A DNA stretch of 64,000 nucleotides from Diospyros lotus (Eukaryota > Streptophyta > Magnoliopsida > Ericales > Ebenaceae), in assembly GCF_014633365.1 (NCBI RefSeq), contig NW_026267104.1, forward strand, positions 6,880,587 to 6,944,586. Direction: 5' to 3'. The notes beneath the pieces were generated by a model. It saw only the letters and a program-made list of their open reading frames with translations, ran no database searches and was not told the origin of the DNA. The translations under genes were made by a program, and so were the position numbers. This document shows, piece by piece, positions 58,679 through 64,000 of this stretch (its first letter is position 1; the number at the start of each line of letters is the position of its first letter).

Positions 58679-59998
58679 GAGAAATTCTATTTGTAATCAT
58701 ATTTTTTATTCTTCGTAATTTATTTTTAATATTTTTAAAATATTTTTATATGAAAATTTATATTTATCTTTCATTTAAATATTTGACGCTCAACCATCTA
58801 TTATTATTCTTCAAGCGCGTGCACTCACTTTCTCGACCACCATCGCCACAACCACTTTAATCACCTACAATTGAACATCGTATAGCCATTATTATTCAAT
58901 ATCGAATATTACGCAACCACTGTTATTCAACATCAAACATTACTCAGCTCAGTTCTCCTCGTCATAGCCAATTACCAGTTACTATCAGCAATGGAAGATT
59001 ATTATTCTTAAATGTTCACGCAAAATTTGACGAAGAAGATAACGAGTATCCTTGTTTCGGCGAAAAACAACACAATTTACAACATCTATTACTAGTCAAA
59101 TCACATAATTTACATATACATACACGACGGATGAATTAAAAAAATAAAATTAATTAAAAAATAAAAAATACCCCTTTGGTGCCTTGAAACGAACCCCGGG
59201 GTTCAGGGGTTGGGGGATACCTCGAATCTCGGGGTTCGGTAAGCACCCCAAATTCTTGGATTCAGGAAAAATCAATTCTCCCGAACCTATAAATTGAAAA
59301 AAAATTATTTTTTCTAAATTCATGAATTTGAGAGAATACAATTCTCTCGAATCCTAATTCAATTAGATAACATATTATATAATACTATAGAATATATACT
59401 ATCCATTCTCCCGAAGCCATGGGTTCGGGAGAATGGATGCTATTATATACTATTATATCTATACTATTATATATATATATTATAACTATATACATACATT
59501 CATATAATAATTTTGTATATAAATTATTATAAATATATATAAATTATTTCAAATCTATGAATTAATATTATATATTTTTTAATTAATGTTGCTTTAATTT
59601 TATTTTTTTTGAGTTAAATTATGTTTATTTTTATTTTTTTAAAATTTATATTAAATTTATAATATTTTATCATAAATTAAATAAAATTTAACAATAAATA
59701 TTAAAATAAAATATTATTACAAATAACTTAATATACATTCAAAAATTATAATTATAATAATATAACAAATAATTCTAATGGTCAGAAGAAGAAGAAGAAG
59801 AGAGTTTGACGTGCGTTGAATGTCTTAAAATGATGTTTGGAGAGTATGTTTGGAATGAATTAAAATGATGTTTGGAGAGTATGTTTAGAATATAAATGAT
59901 TGTAGAAAATAATAAATGTAATTATAAATAGTAAAATTTAATATTTTATTTATATTAATTATGGAGAGCAAAAAGTATCATTGAAAATAGAATTTATC
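58679..59998. mobile_element. TIR-flanked insertion, about 1.3 kb, upstream of AAE14 copy B
   Basis: Block A reads straight through this point (near 35745), while block B is split. Ends GAGAAATTCTATTT and, inward, GATAAATTCTATTT begin imperfect inverted repeats of about 50 bp. Flanks GTGGAGAT and GTGGAAAAT are a decayed 8-9-bp target duplication. AT-rich interior with GGGTTC-type repeats and a 38-bp palindrome. Superfamily uncertain (Mutator-like possible). Confidence 0.8.
59401..59438. repeat. 38-bp near-perfect palindrome
   Basis: ATCCATTCTCCCGAA and its exact reverse complement surround GCCATGGG. Nearby copies of TTCGGGAGAA-like text (59270-59360) belong to the same element. Confidence 0.9.
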
Positions 59999-60189
59999 GT
60001 GGAAAATGGCAAATATTATTCGTCTCACTTCGCTTGCAATCAGAGTGCGAGAGCGAGAGAGATAAGATAAGGCATCAACTCCACCTTTTGGGCAATCGTC
60101 TCCCCCCCTCTCTCTGTCGTCAAAATTCAAACACCCAAAAACAGAGACACATACACGTAGTAGCTTTGCTTCTTTAGTTCTTTGTTTCA

Positions 60190-60207
60190 ATGGCTTCCTC
60201 CTCGTAG
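60190..60207 (+). promoter_or_regulatory. Five-codon upstream ORF of AAE14 copy B
   Basis: ATGGCTTCCTCCTCGTAG (Met-Ala-Ser-Ser-Ser-stop) precedes the main ATG by 32 bases. It is kept in both duplicates with only synonymous differences. It could damp translation, or be a relic of an older start. Confidence 0.55.
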
Positions 60208-60239
60208 AGTGTTTACAGGTTTTTGGGGAACTTGCCCGT

Positions 60240-62975
60240 ATGGGAAATTACTCCGACGCCCACATTTGCCAGTGCCTGAGCCGCCTAGCCACCCTCCGGC
60301 CAAAGTCTTCCGTCACAATCTCAGGCGAACTCCTAAAGACCGGCGAGCAGTTCGTGGAAGGAGTCCTGGGCCTCGCCGGTGGTTTACTCGAACTCGGACT
60401 CCGAAAGGGCGATGTTGTCGCCCTCTGTGCGCTCAATAGGTTCCTCCTCTGTCTCACACATTACATTCCTATCTAAAATTCCTCATTTGGTGAAGATGAG
60501 TGAAATGGAAAAGATTGGAAGGGAATGTAAATAAGGCTGGAAAGGGATGGAAAAAGAGAGCAATCAAAAAGATGGAATAGAAGGATATTAATCAGCAAAT
60601 GATCATCAGACCCTTTCAACTAAACGATTGACTGTGATAAAGTCATAGGTAAATTTGAACTTTTAAAAAATTATTAACGTTAATGTTGTCAAAACACAAA
60701 AAATAGTTTTCATCTATTCTCCAATTGAGTAGAAGAGAAGAAAAAGAAAAAAAAAATAATAGTTATTCATGTAGCATGGTGATTAGTGGAATGAATTAAT
60801 CAGTTCTTTTATGGTTCTTCTGGATATCAAAGTTTTTTACATGGTTCTAGTGCTTTCACATTGTAATATCACAGATATATGTGTCAGATATGTGCTTATT
60901 ATATTTGGTTTTGTGGGCAGTGATTTGTATTTGGAGTGGTTGCTGGCAGTTGCATTTGTTGGAGGCATAGCTGCTCCTCTCAACTACAGATGGGTATATT
61001 CAGTAAATTCTCTGAAAATCTTTTCATTTTATATATATTTGGTTTATCTATTTAGCTAGACATAATTTTCTTTTCTTTATTTAGCATGCTGTTTGTTTTT
61101 GAAATTTATCACATGCCAAAATTCATTAGCCAAGTGCCAGAAATTGCAATGAGACAAGTAATTTGATCACCCCTTACTCCTTATAAGCCCACTGATCAGC
61201 TAAAACACTGGGCTTAGTCTTCATAGGAGGTAATACAATTTCCAATAATTAAAAAATGTACCCAACAAGTACACTGAACATTTAAGTTGTGGTCTCCTAA
61301 GTAGTTTAATTGCATTACGTAGCTTTATCCAGTAGGGACATTGAGTTTTACCTAAGCTTAATCCATATTTTTTAAATTCAGTCCCTATTCTAGGTTGGGT
61401 TACCTCTCATGATTGATTAAAGTTAATCCTTGACACTGAGGGAAAAAGAAAAAGTGAATCCTGTACCAAATATTATGGAGGGATATAAAGCAATTGACTA
61501 TATCTTTGATTTCTGGGTGAATGTAATCAAGATGCTGTTATTGCATGATATAATTCTTTCAGACAGTGAATGTCATTTTGACAATTGTTATGAATAAAGG
61601 AAAACAAAATACAGTTTGCTTCAGCATATCCTAAAATGCAGCCATCTTTTTTAGTTGTCGGTTCGTACATGTATTGCATGATAATAATAGTACATCTCAA
61701 CTTGCAGAGCTTGGAGGAGGCAACATTTGCAATGAAGGTTGTGAGCCCAGTAATGCTGGTGACCGACGAATGCTCTAGTTACTGGTATTCAGACCTTCAG
61801 AGAGACAGTATACCTTTTCTGAGATGGCATGTTCTCATGAATTCCCCTTCCTATGACAGCAGAAAAACATTTTGTATGAAATCCATTGGATTCTAAATAT
61901 TGTGTGAGAAATGTAGAACATAATATGCATTATCAGAATCTAATTCTTTTATTGATCGTCACAATATGGCTGTTCTTCTGTATTGCAGTACTGACGACTC
62001 AAACACTTAAGAAGCCTTTAAGATCTCTATCATTCAATTACATTTGGGCTCCTGAGGGTGCTGTTATAATATGTTTCACATCAGGTATATATGAAGATAT
62101 ACAAGATGCTAAATATGAATATTTTGAGGAACTATAGTTGTTAATTATTTGTTGACTTGAGCTGATCGCAATATCAAATTGGTTATCTTTTGGCCATAGG
62201 AACCACGGGAAGGCCAAAAGGAGTTACCGTAAGCCATTCAGCTTTGATTGTACAATCCCTGGCAAAAGTTTCCATCGTTGGTTACAGTGAGGATGATGTA
62301 CTCCTTTCTTCATGATCCATGATTGTCCTTTTCTCATACTAAATCACAGGACGGCTACAGTTCTGGCGGCAAACCTGAATCAGGCTGAAAATAGCAAGAT
62401 TATAAGAAGCTGACAAGTCAGTTACTAATATGAAGTTAAGGGCTGATAACTTAAATTGTATTGTTGTTTGTTGCAGGTGTATCTGCATACTGCTCCATTG
62501 TTTCACATTGGAGGTATATCTTCAGCCATAGCCATGCTAATGGTGGGAGGTTGCCATATCTTGATACCCAAGTTTGATGCTAAATTAGCAGTTGAAACCA
62601 TAGAACGATTTCATGTGACTTCCCTTATCACTGTTCCTGCAATAATGGCTGACATTATTTCCTTAATCAGGTAATTTTTTTAGAATTCATGGTACAAAGA
62701 GATTGAAAAGTAGATGATGTTTTACAATCATTTTCTCTTTCAAGTTAAAGAAAATAGACAAGTGTTTTACAATCAGAATTAACATTAGTCAGTGTTTTAG
62801 TGTGCCAAATTAACTTCATCTCCCTTTGTGGTTTGAAACTTTTTCAGGGTGAAGGACTCGTGGAAAGCGAAAGAAACTGTGAGTAAGATATTGAATGGAG
62901 GTGGCAGTCTCTCAGTTGAGCTGATCAAAGAGGTCACCGTATTTTTTCCAAGAGCCAAGCTTCTTTCGGCTTATG
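60240..62975 (+). CDS. AAE14: o-Succinylbenzoyl-CoA ligase (AAE14/MenE), partial: exons 1-7, continues past the window
   Basis: ATP-dependent ligase that joins CoA to o-succinylbenzoate in phylloquinone (vitamin K1) synthesis, in plastids and/or peroxisomes. Exons: 60240-60439, 60921-60993, 61708-61873, 61989-62084, 62200-62297, 62477-62670 and 62848-62975. All are in frame with GT-AG sites, giving 318 residues plus one base, more than half of the roughly 560 expected. The start MGNYSDAHICQCL aligns with the Arabidopsis AAE14 start. The AMP-binding P-loop TSGTTGRPKG lies at 177-186, followed by HTAPLFHIGG and ILNGGGSLS. None of the lesions of the upstream copy is present: TGC at codon 12, no TAG at codon 22, GT donor after exon 5, CGA retained in exon 6. 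Exons 8-10 should lie just beyond 64000. Confidence 0.93.
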
Positions 62976-64000
62976 GTATGCTTCTCTCTATTTTGTTTGT
63001 TCATTCAAGTGTATCTTCAAGTTCACACCATCTCAAAATGAGTACTCTTGAAGCTTGAAACATCTTTTTACCTGAGAGATTTGATGCAGAATACCTTCTG
63101 AATTGAACAAGAATTATGATTTTACCTGTGACACTAAATGAGATGTTTGAGGGAAGAATGATAAAGGAGACTGAAGAACTTAATCCTGCAACTAGTTTTT
63201 ATATAAACATCATATTGTAATATTTTTAAAGAAGTAGGTGAATGGACTTCTGCAATCAGTTTGTTGGTTTTGTAACCTTGACCATGTCAGCAAACGAGCA
63301 AGATTCTTCAGTCAAATCTAGGTTCCGTGAAGTTGTCTACAAGGTTGACAAACTGGTTCATTATTAGGTGTCAAGCTGAAGCAGCCATATAGTTAGGCAA
63401 ACTTCACCAAAATTAATGACAGTGTGGATGGATCCACGAGAAGGCAAATGATTGCTTCATAAAGTAACAAATCAGGAAATTGACAAAATTATAGGCTGAA
63501 TTTGATTTGTGGGAAAGGAAAATTAATGAGAATACACTGCCTTTTTTGAGAAAATAATTTCAAACAATATATTCTCATTTAGAAGCTACCATAATTATTT
63601 TATTTAAGAAATTAATTTCCCTCAGATCTTTTCCTTCATGCATACAGGGTTATGTGCTGAAATTTGTTTTCTTGTAAACAAGAAAGATTTATTTTTCTCT
63701 TGGTCATTTTCCAATTCTAGGCATTAATTCTTGTATAATACTAATTCAAACAGACCAGTCAACTGTTAACATGTCAAAATGATGAAAATTTTAGTAAGCT
63801 TCAGCTTTATATGTGACAACTATTTGAGTGGTTTCACGTAGCACATACGCAATGTGAAGAATTTGCCTAATAATAATTATACCACTTTGCTTCATTTCTA
63901 CTTCTTCTTCAGTAGTTTTTCTAGATCTTTTCCCCCTTCCATTATTACTTACTTTTGTTTTGAAACCAAAATAAGAGTTGCAGTGAAGGTGTTCAGATTA

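Larger units (their letters stand above)
58557..64000. repeat. Segmental duplication, block B
   Basis: Collinear with block A (34497-39834) in exons and introns, with scattered substitutions and small indels. Continues beyond the window. Confidence 0.9.

Noticed and set aside
1..64000. A biosynthetic gene cluster around the CAD-like gene
   Set aside because: The neighbouring genes belong to unrelated housekeeping pathways and no P450, synthase or transferase genes are present.

Overview
This is nuclear DNA from a flowering plant, most likely a eudicot. Genes have GT-AG introns (several longer than 1 kb), AT-rich intergenic DNA surrounds them, and the transposable elements are plant types: Au-like SINEs, an RTE-clade LINE, hAT and Mutator-like elements, PIF/Harbinger-like MITEs, and a gypsy-like solo LTR. 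There are no prokaryotic or organellar features and no CRISPR. I found no previously undescribed biological system. The most striking structure is a three-level transposon nest at 51-57 kb.

Layout. 0-10 kb: mostly repeats (SINEs, a LINE 3' end, a fold-back MITE), plus a possible 5' end of a minus-strand gene (2.4-5.4 kb). 10.1-14.5 kb: root-type ferredoxin-NADP+ reductase (+, 5 exons, 377 aa). 16.7-25.8 kb: ARF-GAP with a C2 domain, AGD12/13 type (+, 8 exons, 331 aa), with hAT-type elements in its introns and a LINE fragment in the last intron. 28.9-31.2 kb: a cinnamyl-alcohol/mannitol dehydrogenase-like zinc alcohol dehydrogenase (+, 5 exons, 367 aa). 32.6-33.0 kb: a small single-exon membrane protein (-). 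36.1-41.1 kb: a broken copy of the phylloquinone enzyme o-succinylbenzoyl-CoA ligase (AAE14/MenE). 43.9-45.8 kb: a frameshifted, 3'-incomplete WPP-domain-associated-protein-like coiled-coil gene. 45.9-47.7 kb: a cluster of small elements inserted at almost the same site. 48.8-49.3 kb: a CCHC plus GRF zinc-finger ORF (+). 51.1-57.4 kb: a FAR1-related/MULE transposase pseudogene (-), split by a solo LTR that is itself split by a hAT element carrying a nucleobase-ascorbate-transporter exon. 60.2 kb to the end: a second AAE14 copy, open through its first seven exons and running off the window.

Genes together. The gene set is housekeeping: plastid redox (FNR), phylloquinone synthesis (AAE14), membrane traffic (ARF-GAP) and phenylpropanoid/alcohol metabolism (CAD-like). 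They are not an operon. From memory, RFNR2 and AAE14 are adjacent in Arabidopsis (At1g30510/At1g30520), and RFNR1 and AGD13 are close on chromosome 4 (At4g05390/At4g05330). The window may therefore keep an ancestral gene block later expanded by transposons. The two AAE14 copies come from a segmental duplication of at least 5.3 kb about 24 kb apart. The upstream copy has decayed, and the downstream copy appears to be the working gene as far as it is visible.
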